Positions 1 through 9,200 are shown, counted from the stretch's first letter. The stretch: DNA of 61,321 bases from Flavobacteriales bacterium (GCA_027491215.1 JAIXWP010000105.1:1-61321); one strand, 5' to 3'. Made by a program: numbers and translations. Notes: generated by a model from the letters alone, not told the origin.

Positions 1-117
1 ATAAATAATATGGAAAAATCATTTCCTATTTAATTCATAAATCATGGTTTAATATTCTTAACATTTGGAATTTTTTTAAATCATGTTTTGTAATTAATAA
101 TGAAATTTTCTTATGAG

Positions 118-145
118 TTGGGGATTGGGGATTGGGGATTGGGGA
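118..145 (+). repeat. Four copies of TTGGGGA, G-quadruplex geometry
   Basis: Four perfect head-to-tail copies of the heptamer TTGGGGA occupy 118-145. This gives four GGGG runs separated by three-base ATT spacers, which fits the classic G-quadruplex pattern on the + strand. It lies about 140 bases upstream of the hydrolase start. Folding is inferred from the pattern only. Confidence 0.9.
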
Positions 146-164
146 TAGGAGAAATTTGAGTTTT

Positions 165-226
165 GAATCCCGAATATCGAATTCCGAATCCCGAATATCG
201 AATTCCGAATTGAGAATTGAGAATTG
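165..226. repeat. 21-bp tandem repeat plus AATTGAG tail
   Basis: Two exact copies of a 21-bp unit (165-185 and 186-206; unit starts GAATCCCGAATATCG and ends AATTCC) are followed by short GAATTGA repeats to 226. The unit contains GAATTC- and ATTCGGAAT-like dyads, so spurious open frames with repeated peptides appear on both strands. Confidence 0.9.
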
Positions 227-282
227 TTTTTTTGGCCTTTTTTCACCACTCAATTCTCATCTGAATCGTCGTAATTCGCAGT

Positions 283-1077
283 ATGAAAAAAATGACAATA
301 CTTCTTTTAGTGATGTTTTCGCTTTGCGCATCACTCAACTCTATGGGCGCTATCAAAGGCGAGGAAGTTACCTACGAATTACAAGGCGTAAAGATGAATG
401 GTTATGTATCGTACGATGAATCTTTGAAAGGTTCATTACCTGTTGTTCTTGTAGTACACGAATGGTGGGGTTGCAATCAATTTGCACGCGAACAAGCCGA
501 CAAAATAGCTGCTCTCGGATATTTTGCAGTAGCGGTTGATATGTACGGTGACTACAAAATGGCAAACAATCCACAACAAGCAATGGCATTGTCTGGTGTT
601 TTGTATAACGATGCACAATTAGCATTTGATCGAATGAATGCTGCAGTTCAGTTTGTATCAAAATACCCACAAGCAAATATTAAAAATGTATCTGCAATAG
701 GATATTGCTTCGGAGGATCGATGGTATTAAATGCAGCGAAAATGGGTATGGATTTAAAAGCCGCAGTTAGCTTCCACGGCGGACTTCAAGGAGTTCCCGC
801 ACAGAAAGGAAAAACGAAAGCACAAATTCTCGTTTGTCATGGCGGTGCTGATCCATTTGTACCACAAGCTGATGTGGATGCATTCCGCAAGAACATGGAT
901 GAAACAGGAACGAACTATGATTTCAAAGTATATGCAGATGCAACGCACGCATTCACAAACCCATATTCTACAGAAGCAGGCAAGCGCTTCGGATTACCGA
1001 TTGCTTACAATGAAAAAGCTTCAAATGATTCTTGGAATGATATGAAGACATTCTTCGCAAAGCATATCACCAAATAA
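283..1077 (+). CDS. Secreted dienelactone hydrolase family protein
   Basis: This 264-aa alpha/beta hydrolase of the dienelactone hydrolase family probably cleaves an ester or lactone in the periplasm. Residues 1-23 form a signal peptide (MKK, hydrophobic core, cut after SMGA). The family triad is visible: the nucleophile Cys142 in GYCFGG, Asp190 in HGGADPF and His222 in DATHAF. Cysteine in place of serine, with two glycines after it, is diagnostic of this family. The length is normal once the signal peptide is allowed for. The gene stands alone: repeats lie upstream and a clear intrinsic terminator follows. The physiological substrate cannot be read from the sequence. Confidence 0.88.
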   Translation: MKKMTILLLVMFSLCASLNSMGAIKGEEVTYELQGVKMNGYVSYDESLKGSLPVVLVVHEWWGCNQFAREQADKIAALGYFAVAVDMYGDYKMANNPQQAMALSGVLYNDAQLAFDRMNAAVQFVSKYPQANIKNVSAIGYCFGGSMVLNAAKMGMDLKAAVSFHGGLQGVPAQKGKTKAQILVCHGGADPFVPQADVDAFRKNMDETGTNYDFKVYADATHAFTNPYSTEAGKRFGLPIAYNEKASNDSWNDMKTFFAKHITK

Positions 1078-1110
1078 GATTAGATTCATATTAAATCAAA
1101 ACCTAAAAAC

Positions 1111-1143
1111 GGGCACGAGCTAAATCTTGTGCCCATTTTTTTT
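1111..1143 (+). terminator. Intrinsic terminator after the dienelactone hydrolase gene
   Basis: GGGCACGAG and CTTGTGCCC form a 9-bp stem (one G-T pair) around a 6-base loop, followed by a run of eight T. It ends the 283-1077 transcript. Confidence 0.85.
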
Positions 1144-1146
1144 CCA

Positions 1147-1202
1147 AACTCTCTAACTCTCCAACTCCCTAACTCTCTAACTTCCTAACTCCCCAACTCC
1201 CA
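1147..1202. repeat. Seven copies of an 8-bp AACTCYCY repeat
   Basis: Seven consecutive octamers, mostly AACTCTCT or AACTCCCT, run from 1147 to 1202 with one or two pyrimidine substitutions each. The array is purine-poor on the + strand. It lies between the terminator and the start of the next hydrolase. Confidence 0.88.
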
Positions 1203-1242
1203 ATCTTTTCATATATTAGCATCAATAACTTTTCTTCTTGAT

Positions 1243-2343
1243 ATGACGCGTATATCTTACTTGATCCTAATTGCTCTCACCTCTTTATTTCCTCTTGAAA
1301 CATTCGCTCAAAAATATGCAATGCATGTGCGCGACTCTATTGAGATTCGCAGCAATGCATGGCAAGACACCATTACATGTCAAATGCTTAAACCTACAAG
1401 CTTTGATCGCGATGCTGGTACTCAAACCTTCCCATTGATTATTCTTCTTGATCAACAAAATGGATTCACATTTGAATACAATTTGAGCACTATAGATATC
1501 CTCTGTATGCATCAACAAGTGCCACAGAGCGTTGTGATTGGCGTTCCCTTTCCGATTGAAAAACGTTGGTATCTAACATCATTTGATAAAAAAGAAAATG
1601 AATCTATCAGTGGTTTAGATAAAACAGAAAAGTTATTGTTCGAAGAGATCATTCCTGCAATGCGAAGCCAATACAACACCAATGGTCCTGTTATACTTAT
1701 TGGACATTCGCGAACTGCTTACTTAGCCAATATCATGATGGTGCGTCACCCCAAGGAACTCGCTGCAGTCGGTGCTTTCAGTGGTTTTTTCTCGAAAGAA
1801 TTCTCAGCGTATGACATGGCAAAAGCAGTAAGTGAATCACCTGCGCGCGTACCAATGATTGGAGCCAATATGAATCTTTGGACAGGAAAATATTGCCACC
1901 ACTATTACTCAGCAGGAACATCGATTGAAGAAGATAATTATCTCACGGATTACAGCATTTACTATGTCATTAGTGATACACTTTTAAAATCAAGAAACAA
2001 CTTTTCGCACTTTATGGTGGGCGTGCAGCACACACACATGACCTCCTATGTGATATCACTACAAAGCATGCTCATTGATTACTTCGGAGAGTATAGTAAG
2101 ATTCTATCGCACTGGCTTTATGAAAAATGTAATATCCTAAGTGGAGATAAAGTCGCCGAAACGCTTCGCAAAGATTTTGAAGAACTCAACTTCCGCTACG
2201 GAAGTAACATTATTCCAAATCCTGTCCACATCTTCTCCATAGCAAGTCATTATTACAATGAAGAAGAACTCGAAGTGTGCAATCAAATATTAGACTTCGG
2301 CCGTGAATACTACCCCATGGACCCCGAAATGGCACCTTGGTAA
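1243..2343 (+). CDS. Secreted esterase-like alpha/beta hydrolase
   Basis: This 366-aa exported protein resembles the esterase D/enterochelin-esterase branch of alpha/beta hydrolases. A signal peptide covers about residues 1-22 (ends LETFAQ). The likely nucleophile is Ser156 in LIGHSRTA, where the usual GxSxG is GHSRT with alanine in place of the last glycine. Histidines in the segment near 2028-2040 (HTHMT) could supply the acid-base histidine. The C-terminal ~80 residues may form a helical or TPR-like tail, as in Bacteroidota homologues. Function is inferred from the fold; the substrate is unknown. No terminator follows; repeats begin at once after the stop. Confidence 0.72.
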   Translation: MTRISYLILIALTSLFPLETFAQKYAMHVRDSIEIRSNAWQDTITCQMLKPTSFDRDAGTQTFPLIILLDQQNGFTFEYNLSTIDILCMHQQVPQSVVIGVPFPIEKRWYLTSFDKKENESISGLDKTEKLLFEEIIPAMRSQYNTNGPVILIGHSRTAYLANIMMVRHPKELAAVGAFSGFFSKEFSAYDMAKAVSESPARVPMIGANMNLWTGKYCHHYYSAGTSIEEDNYLTDYSIYYVISDTLLKSRNNFSHFMVGVQHTHMTSYVISLQSMLIDYFGEYSKILSHWLYEKCNILSGDKVAETLRKDFEELNFRYGSNIIPNPVHIFSIASHYYNEEELEVCNQILDFGREYYPMDPEMAPW

Positions 2344-2374
2344 ATGACAAATTACAAGTGACAAATGACAAATA

Positions 2375-2438
2375 TAACTAGTCACTAGTATCTAGTCGTT
2401 AGTCACTAACTAGTCACTAGTATCTAGTCACTAGTCAC
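2375..2438. repeat. 32-bp tandem duplication rich in CTAG
   Basis: Two 32-bp units (2375-2406 and 2407-2438) differ at two positions. Each starts TAACTAGTCACTAGTATC and carries several CTAG tetramers. Just upstream (2343-2374) TGACAAAT-like heptamers recur three times. The array fills the space between the convergent esterase and ferredoxin genes, where a terminator would be expected. Confidence 0.88.
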
Positions 2439-2442
2439 TAAG

Positions 2443-2793
2443 TTACAAGTGCATAAACTCTTTCTTGGCAAGCAACTGCTCTTTTGATTCGCGGTGATCT
2501 GGATCATCAACGCAGCAGTCTACTGGACATACAGCAGCGCACTGAGGCTCATCATGGAAACCTACGCACTCGGTACATTTATCAGTCACGATATAATATA
2601 CATCCATACTAACAGGAGTATTGTTGCCGTCTGAATCTACTTCAATGCTCTGGTTCAAAGGATTAATAATCCCACGAAGACCAGTACCATCAGAATACTT
2701 CCATTCAGCTCCACCTTCATAAATGGCATGATTTGGACACTCGGGCTCACAAGCCCCGCAATTGATGCATTCGTCTGTAATCATGATAGCCAT
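2443..2793 (-). CDS. 2[4Fe-4S] ferredoxin
   Basis: This 116-aa electron carrier has the two-cluster, YfhL/Alvin-type cysteine pattern. Cys9, Cys12, Cys15 and Cys19 (CxxCxxCxxxCP) form the first motif. Cys73, Cys76, Cys85, Cys89 and Cys93 form the second, with the eight-residue insertion between Cys76 and Cys85 typical of this subgroup. A spacer of about 50 residues separates the two halves. Upstream of the ATG a GGAGGA element lies 8 bases away, unusual in a phylum that rarely uses Shine-Dalgarno sites. The gene is divergent from the acyl-CoA reductase gene, a pairing I know from other Bacteroidota. A shared redox role is inferred. Confidence 0.9.
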   Translation of the reverse strand: MAIMITDECINCGACEPECPNHAIYEGGAEWKYSDGTGLRGIINPLNQSIEVDSDGNNTPVSMDVYYIVTDKCTECVGFHDEPQCAAVCPVDCCVDDPDHRESKEQLLAKKEFMHL

Positions 2794-2826
2794 AATCTAT
2801 TTCCTCCGTTGTTTTGAGTGATGTAC

Positions 2827-2834
2827 TAATTTCG
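2827..2834 (+). promoter_or_regulatory. -7 box TAATTTCG for the acyl-CoA reductase gene
   Basis: TAATTTCG fits the Bacteroidota -7 consensus TAnnTTTG with C at the seventh position. It is 28 bases upstream of the ATG at 2863 and only 3 bases from the opposing ferredoxin -7 box. Confidence 0.6.
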
Positions 2835-2837
2835 CGG

Positions 2838-2845
2838 CAAAAGTA
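2838..2845 (-). promoter_or_regulatory. -7 box TACTTTTG for the ferredoxin gene
   Basis: On the minus strand this reads TACTTTTG, a perfect TAnnTTTG match, 44 bases upstream of the ferredoxin ATG. It faces and nearly touches the rightward -7 box. Confidence 0.65.
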
Positions 2846-2862
2846 AGCATTGCTCGCAAATA

Positions 2863-3924
2863 ATGAAACAGGACTTAAAACAACGTATTTCTGCCTTTGT
2901 TCAACTGGGAAAGGTATTCGCTCAAATCTCTAAAGACATCGACTGGCCTGGGTTTGAATCAGGTCTTACCAAAGAAGAATGGGATGGATTCAAGCATCTT
3001 ATCGACTCAGAATTCCAATACAATGGTTGGTTTACTCCTCAGAACGTTAGAAATGCCATCGAATCTTGGTCGCTCGCTTTAACAGAAGAGAACTTGGAGA
3101 AATTCATGACGCCATATTCCAAAGCGCTTGAAAACAACCCACAAAAATCTGTTGCGATTATCTGCGCTGGCAATATACCCATGGTGGGATGGCACGATGT
3201 AATGTGTACACTTCTCTGTGGACATAAAGCTATCATCAAGCTTTCTTCTGACGACAAACACCTAATACCAGCTTCACTCATCATACTTGCGAAATTCTGG
3301 CCTGAAATCGCAGAGCAATACAATTTCGCTATTGGAAAGATGGAGAATTTCAATGCCGTTATAGCAACTGGCAGCAACAATACTTCACGATATTTTCATC
3401 AATACTTCGGAGAATATCCAAATATCATCCGCCAAAGCCGCACAAGCGTCGCAATACTGAATGGCAACGAGTCAAAAGAACATTTAGCAGAACTTGGAAA
3501 AGATATCTTTTCCTACTTCGGACTCGGCTGCAGAAACATCACAAAACTGTATGTTCCAGTAGGATATGACCTCAATCGCTTCTTCGAAGCGGTTTATCCA
3601 TTCCACCCGATCGTCAATCACAATAAGTACGCAAATAACTACGACTACATCAAGGCGATTTGGATGCTAAACCAAGACGAGTTAATTGAAAATGGCTTTC
3701 TAATTCTCAAAGAAGACAAAAACCTTTCTGCCCCTACAGGTAGCTTGTATTATGAATTCTATGAAAACGAATCTGAAATCAGAACATTCCTAGCCGAAAA
3801 AGCAAATGAAATTCAGTGCATCGTGAGCCTATTAGATATCCCATTCGGCCAAACTCAATGCCCCATGCTTTGGGACTACGCTGATGGAGTAGACACTATG
3901 AAATTCCTCTCGGAACTAGCTTAG
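2863..3924 (+). CDS. LuxC-type acyl-CoA reductase
   Basis: This 353-aa protein belongs to the LuxC acyl-CoA/acyl-protein reductase family within the aldehyde dehydrogenase superfamily and is expected to reduce an activated acyl group to an aldehyde with NAD(P)H. The segment CAGNIPMVGWHD near residue 105 matches the nucleotide-binding part of the family. Cys223 in GLGCRNIT is the probable acyl-accepting nucleophile. The length is shorter than luminous-bacterial LuxC (about 480) but typical of Bacteroidota versions. No luxAB genes are nearby, so bioluminescence is not implied. The gene is divergent from the ferredoxin gene. The true acyl substrate is unknown. Confidence 0.85.
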   Translation: MKQDLKQRISAFVQLGKVFAQISKDIDWPGFESGLTKEEWDGFKHLIDSEFQYNGWFTPQNVRNAIESWSLALTEENLEKFMTPYSKALENNPQKSVAIICAGNIPMVGWHDVMCTLLCGHKAIIKLSSDDKHLIPASLIILAKFWPEIAEQYNFAIGKMENFNAVIATGSNNTSRYFHQYFGEYPNIIRQSRTSVAILNGNESKEHLAELGKDIFSYFGLGCRNITKLYVPVGYDLNRFFEAVYPFHPIVNHNKYANNYDYIKAIWMLNQDELIENGFLILKEDKNLSAPTGSLYYEFYENESEIRTFLAEKANEIQCIVSLLDIPFGQTQCPMLWDYADGVDTMKFLSELA

Positions 3925-3974
3925 AAAGGGAAGAATCGATCAAAAATAGCAGACTTCTTTTGCCCCGAATTCCG

Positions 3975-3982
3975 TATATTTG
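3975..3982 (+). promoter_or_regulatory. -7 box TATATTTG before the DUF4249 gene
   Basis: A perfect TAnnTTTG match ends 10 bases before the ATG at 3993. It argues against a start upstream at the TTG at 3960 and implies a very short leader. No convincing -33 TTG is seen. Confidence 0.65.
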
Positions 3983-3992
3983 CGTCATACCA

Positions 3993-5144
3993 ATGAATAT
4001 GAAATATTTTTTCGCTTTTGCCGTTGTTGCGCTCCTTTTCTCAAGCTGCGAAACTGAAGTAGAATTGAATGCTCCATATAAGAGCACTACTGTCGTTTAT
4101 GGTCTTCTCGATCCTGTCCAAGATACTCAGTGGATTAAAATCAACCGTACATTTTTAGGTGATGGCAACAACTTCGACTATGCTTTGGTAAGAGACAGTT
4201 CGGAATACGATTTTTCTGAATTCAAAAGATTGGTTGTGGAAGAATATCTCGATGGTAACAAAACCAACGAATGGGCCCTTCAAGAAAAAGAAATAACAAA
4301 CAAAAGCATCAACGGTATTTTTTATGGTCCTCTTCAAACGGTTTACTTCTTCCGTCCTGCTGCGCTAAATCAAAATGCAGAATATCGCCTGGTAATTGAC
4401 TTCTTCGATCGCGAAGATGTTGAAGCAACTACGCCGCTTGTTCAACCAAACGAAATTACTTTCGTAAACCTTACATCGAGCCAAGGTCTTACGATATCGA
4501 TGGCAACAAAAACGGGTGAAAACTCTTTTGAATTCAACACACTCGAACGCTCTTTCCGTCCCGATGACAGCGCGCCATTCTACGAGGTTGTAGTTCGTTT
4601 CAACTATACTGAAAAGAAATACACCGATGCGACTCACACTACTTTAGTATCAGAAACTCCTAAACACGTTGACTACTTCTGCGGATCATATACTTCAGAA
4701 GATTCAGAAAGCGGAAAAATTCGATACACTGTAGACGGTGAAGCGTTCTTTAACCTTCTTGGAAATACGCTCACAAACGACCCTAGCATCGTTTATCAAA
4801 TTGGAACGTATGATCCAACCTTTACCCCTGCTCCAGAAACGCAATGCTTCGAGACAATCATCTACGCTGGTGGTTCAGAACTATACACTTACATCCAAGT
4901 AAATACTCCGACATCTGGAGTAGTTCAAGAACGTCCTACATACAGCAATGTGAGCAACGGTATTGGTCTATTCTCTTCACGCAGCACAGCGGCTATTAGA
5001 GACATTCCACTCATCAATTCTAATCCACAGCAGGTGCCTAACACAGGAAATGCTCTTGCATTTAGATTTAGCCAATACACTAACATGTTAAACTTCTGTG
5101 ATCCAGGAAACATGGCGAGCGGTATATTAACTACTTGCGAATAA
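3993..5144 (+). CDS. DUF4249 domain lipoprotein
   Basis: This lipoprotein of about 383 aa has a Bacteroidota DUF4249 domain. The N-terminus is a lipobox signal (hydrophobic stretch, then LFSSC), so the mature protein starts at Cys and should be anchored in the outer membrane. I chose ATG 3993 (ATG 3999 is also possible) because a perfect -7 box sits just upstream and the longer TTG frame would run through it. DUF4249 proteins often accompany TonB-dependent receptors elsewhere, but no receptor gene lies here. The next gene follows after 28 bases with its own possible -7 box. The molecular role of the family is not established. Confidence 0.8.
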   Translation: MNMKYFFAFAVVALLFSSCETEVELNAPYKSTTVVYGLLDPVQDTQWIKINRTFLGDGNNFDYALVRDSSEYDFSEFKRLVVEEYLDGNKTNEWALQEKEITNKSINGIFYGPLQTVYFFRPAALNQNAEYRLVIDFFDREDVEATTPLVQPNEITFVNLTSSQGLTISMATKTGENSFEFNTLERSFRPDDSAPFYEVVVRFNYTEKKYTDATHTTLVSETPKHVDYFCGSYTSEDSESGKIRYTVDGEAFFNLLGNTLTNDPSIVYQIGTYDPTFTPAPETQCFETIIYAGGSELYTYIQVNTPTSGVVQERPTYSNVSNGIGLFSSRSTAAIRDIPLINSNPQQVPNTGNALAFRFSQYTNMLNFCDPGNMASGILTTCE

Positions 5145-5147
5145 TTG

Positions 5148-5155
5148 TATCTTCG
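5148..5155 (+). promoter_or_regulatory. Possible -7 box TATCTTCG before the T9SS cargo gene
   Basis: TATCTTCG fits TAnnTTYG and lies 17 bases upstream of ATG 5173, immediately after the DUF4249 stop. Confidence 0.45.
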
Positions 5156-5172
5156 CCAAAACCATTGGCCGA

Positions 5173-6219
5173 ATGAAATACATTTTACTCGTTACTGCTT
5201 CTCTCTTTTCTTTCCAAATAAGCACTGCTCAAGTGCAAATTACTAGCGCAGATTTGCCAGATGCTGGGGATGTGCTCATTCAAGTCAATAATACGCTGAA
5301 TGCTGATGTCGACTTGGAAGCGACTGGAGCAAACTACAGTTGGGATTTCAATGACTTCCTTACTCCTCTGAACAGCACCAATACGGATTGTATCAATATA
5401 TCATCCACCCCTTTCACATACCAATTATTTTTCAATAACCCTTTTGATCCAGAGCACGATAGCGATTATGCTAACGGACAAGCTCAAGTAAACCTTGGAA
5501 CTGTCACTGCTGAGGATGCATATATCTATTTTCAAAATAGATCAGATCGCTTTGCACAAACTGGTCTAGCTGCTACTTTAAACGGAATTCCGATCGGAGC
5601 ACAAGCAAACCCTGTGGATGTGATCTATGAATTACCAATCGACTTTGGTGATCAAAGCACAAGCTTCTCTGCTATTGAGCTTGAAGTGCCAACACTTGGT
5701 GCTTATTTCGGAGAACAAACAAGAACGAATAGTGTAGATGGATACGGTACACTTAGTATCTACGGAGAAACATTTGACGTGGTGCGCGTGCGCTCGGAAA
5801 TTACTGCTGTAGATTCTGTATTCATTGAATTCGTTGGCACTGGATTCAATATTGAAAGACCACTCACTGTTGAATACAAGTGGCTTTCACCACTTCACAA
5901 AGTGCCCGTTCTTCAAATCACCACTCAAGCAGGTATCGTGTCAGGTGTTCAGACCATCGATCTTCTTGCTTCTATTGAAGAAAACGAATTGTCAAAATGG
6001 AATGTGTTTCCAAACCCAGCAAATGACCTCATTCAGTTCGCAGGAAATTTCAAATCTAACACTACCGTCAAAGTAGTGGATAGTATAGGAAGATCTGTGA
6101 TTGAAAACATGCCGATGCTCAACAAACAACTCGATTGTTCGGCATGGCAAGCTGGCGTCTACTTTGTCACTGTTTCAACTGGCAATAGTACTTCTACTCA
6201 GAAAATCATTATTCAGTAA
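5173..6219 (+). CDS. Exported protein with T9SS type A sorting domain
   Basis: This 348-aa secreted protein of unknown activity has an N-terminal signal peptide (MKYILLVTASLFSFQ, cut after STAQ). Its C-terminal ~75 residues are a type A T9SS sorting domain: WNVFPNPAND opener, VKVVDSIGR strand, WQAGVYFVTV and a basic/hydrophobic end. It should cross the outer membrane by T9SS. The middle ~240 residues are beta-rich and I cannot assign them to a family. The gene follows the DUF4249 gene by 28 bases. Its last 11 bases overlap the 3' end of the convergent sbcC gene. Confidence 0.85.
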   Translation: MKYILLVTASLFSFQISTAQVQITSADLPDAGDVLIQVNNTLNADVDLEATGANYSWDFNDFLTPLNSTNTDCINISSTPFTYQLFFNNPFDPEHDSDYANGQAQVNLGTVTAEDAYIYFQNRSDRFAQTGLAATLNGIPIGAQANPVDVIYELPIDFGDQSTSFSAIELEVPTLGAYFGEQTRTNSVDGYGTLSIYGETFDVVRVRSEITAVDSVFIEFVGTGFNIERPLTVEYKWLSPLHKVPVLQITTQAGIVSGVQTIDLLASIEENELSKWNVFPNPANDLIQFAGNFKSNTTVKVVDSIGRSVIENMPMLNKQLDCSAWQAGVYFVTVSTGNSTSTQKIIIQ

Positions 6220-9200
6220 GAATCAAACTTCCTCTTTCTTTATCCAATCGAACGTGAAGACTCACGTCCAATTCTTGTTGCAATTCTTCGACGTGTGATA
6301 TTAATCCCACGACGCGATTTTCATGCTTCAATGATTTAATAGTTTCGAGGACGACAGACAGCGATTCTTTATCAAGCGCTCCAAAGCCTTCATCCAAGAA
6401 AAAGAAACTTCGTTCACTTTCATTGATAACTTTCACACGCTCTGCTAGAGCCAAAGCGAGACACAATGATGCTTGAAAAGTCTGACCTCCCGACAACGTC
6501 TTTAGCAATCGACGCTTTCCTTCATTGAGATAATCTATCACATAAAAATTATTCTCCTGATCTACATCTAACGCCAAACGCTCACGTGTCAATTTTCTGA
6601 AACGAATATTTGCTGCCGCACATAATTCTTGTAAATAGAAATGCGATATATAACTGACAAATCCGCGACCTCTAAACAATACTTCAAGCTCTCTCAAGTT
6701 TGCCAAACGCTTCTCTAATGCTGTGCGCTGAACAATGAACTCCGCACCTTTCGCACGATCAGATAATAGCCTTTTCAATTGTTCTTGAGCCACTATTCGC
6801 GATTCCTTCAAAGCTTCCACATCTGCCTTCAGCTTTGCTTCACTTTCTTTTAATCGACCAATCTCTTCAGCGCTCGAAAGCTCAATTCCCTCTGTCTTTG
6901 CTAGCTCTTCCAAACGTAAGCGCACCGCGTACAGTTGCGAGTCAAAATCGCTCAACTGCTTTGAAATCGCCGCTTCATCCATTGAGCTATTAATCACACT
7001 GACCACGGCTTCTGTATCCTTTCCTTCCTGTATCAAAAGCCTTTCCCACTCTTGATTAACCTTGTCAAGTGAATCCGTTTCAGACTGAATATTTTCCTTC
7101 AATGTATTCTTCGTGCCCATGAGTGCAGCGATATCGGACTGACACTTAGAAGCCTTTTCTGACGCATCCTTCCAATCTAGCTCCGCTTGACGAATACTAT
7201 TCTCTACCTTATCAATATCGCTGAGAATCGCAGAATTATCCATTGTTAAATACCTCTGCCACCAATCGTCTTTGTCACTGTTTACCTCTGCATCTATCAA
7301 CGTAATTTTACCCTGCATCGAAGCAATCTGCGAAGCAATATCACCGATGCTTTTTTCAATGGATTCTTTTTGCTCAAGTAATTTTTGAGAATGATTTTCT
7401 TCACTCTTCAAATCTTCTTTCAACTTATCCAACTCCTTATCCTTAGCGACATTCCTGTCCAATCGTTGTTGTGCGTCTTGCCATGTCACGATAGATAGTG
7501 GCACCACTTTCTCCATCAACTTTAGATGCGACTCTTTCTTCTTTTCAAAATCGTCGTTCATTCGCTTCATTTCATTTTCTAATGAAGAAATAGAATTCTG
7601 CAACTGATCAACTTTCCGAACATCCATTCGGTATTTTTCTAATCGCTTTCGAATACTCAATAAAGCGTCTTCCGCAGACTTTAACTCATCATGATTCCCA
7701 TCAAAAACAGAAGGGTGCTCAAGACTACCGCAAAGTGGACATGCGTCGCCATTTTGGACCAAAGCCACGAAAGCGCTCAACCCTGCTTGTTTCAACAATT
7801 CATCTTTACGATCTGTGTATTCCTTCTCCTCCAACTCCAGTCGCGCTCCCCAAACACCCATACTCTCGTGTTCGGCATCCACCCATTCGCTCAGTATGCC
7901 TTCAAGATTCTTCTTGAACTTTTCGAGCTCACTATTATTTTCTTTTTGTTTTTGGGAAAAATTGTTCGCCTCATTGTCAAAGGTCTGTCCAGATGTCGCT
8001 ACCAGCCCCAATTGTAAGCGTATCTCGCCTGAATCGATCTGTCCCTCCACGGTCTCGCGGTACTGCGCGAAGGATAATGTCTTTGCCTTTGACTGCTCCA
8101 CGGAATCAAGCACATCCTTAAATTGTGCGCTTAAATTTTTCCTCACCGAATCAGCATTCTTCAACTCGCGCTTCAGGTCATTTCCTTGTATTATTTTTTG
8201 CAAATGCTGAACACGCTCCCTACGAGATTCGCGTTTTCCATGAAGCTCTTCTGTCTCTTTCAAACGTGTATCGAGCACTGGCCATGCGGCCTCTAGCTTC
8301 GATAGCTTTTCTGTGTTATCCTCTAATAAATCATTTACTCGCTTCAACCTTTGCTCATTATCTTTTTTAGATAAATAAAGCGGACCGAATGATGCTGTAA
8401 TGCGCTTATAAATTTCAAGATTCTTTCTCAGCGTTTCAATCTTCTCTTGTTCCTGTAGCAGTACTTGAAGTTTCGCTTGGTAGTCCTTCCATTGCTCGTG
8501 AAGCTCTTCTAACGATAGCAATGTCGCCAATCGTTTTTGGCCAGCCTCCCATTGGCTTTCCATTTCCGTAATAACACGCGAATGCTCTTCTATGTTATCC
8601 TTCAAATGCTGTTCTGTTTCCTCTGAAGTGTCAGATAACTCGTTCAGCTGGGCTTCCACGCGAATGAAATCCGCATTGGCTCGTGAGGAAAGCGTTCGTA
8701 CAGGCTGAGACAAATCAAACTTATTCAGTTGAAAAAGCTCTTGCAACATTTCATTGCGCTCGGAATCCTTTAACTCTACAAACTCACGAAACTTGCCTTG
8801 AGGAATAATGATAGTTCTACGAAAATCGTCGAACTTCATTCCTAGAATAGATGACGCATCCTTTGCAGTAAGCGGCACCCAATTATCTTCTTGCCATTGA
8901 TAGATTTTTAGATCAGCGCGATCCAGCTCATCAAAATTTTTGGTTTTGCGTTTCAATGTAAACACCGACAAGTAGCGCACCCCTTCATTTTTTCCAACCA
9001 AATATTCAAATCGAATCTCGAGCTTTTGACTCTGAAGATTGATCAGTCCTATATTCTCTCCTCTTTTGCTCAAACGCTCCGACTCTCCGTAAAGCGCGAT
9101 CATCATGGCTTCTAGAATAGACGACTTACCACTCCCCACAGCACCGAAGATGCCAAACAAACCAGCGCTTGTCAATTTTTCAAAATCAATCTCTTGCTTT

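Larger units (their letters stand above)
1..282. other. Gene-free left edge with low-complexity repeats
   Basis: I see no credible gene in these 282 bases. The first 110 bases are A/T-rich and have no recognisable feature. They are followed by a G-rich heptamer array and a 21-bp tandem repeat, each listed separately. The open frames crossing this stretch on both strands are made of repeated peptide units produced by the repeats and should not be annotated as proteins. The hydrolase gene begins at 283. Confidence 0.7.

Noticed and set aside
118-226. Telomere-like or CRISPR-like array
   Set aside because: TTGGGGA resembles ciliate telomere repeats, but this is an internal four-copy array. There are no spacers of even length, so it is not CRISPR.
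35-419. Open frames over the repeats at the left edge
   Set aside because: They consist of repeated peptides created by the minisatellites and overlap the start of the real hydrolase gene.
2863-3924. Bioluminescence operon because of the LuxC match
   Set aside because: No luxA, luxB, luxD or luxE gene is nearby, and short LuxC-like proteins are common in non-luminous Bacteroidota.
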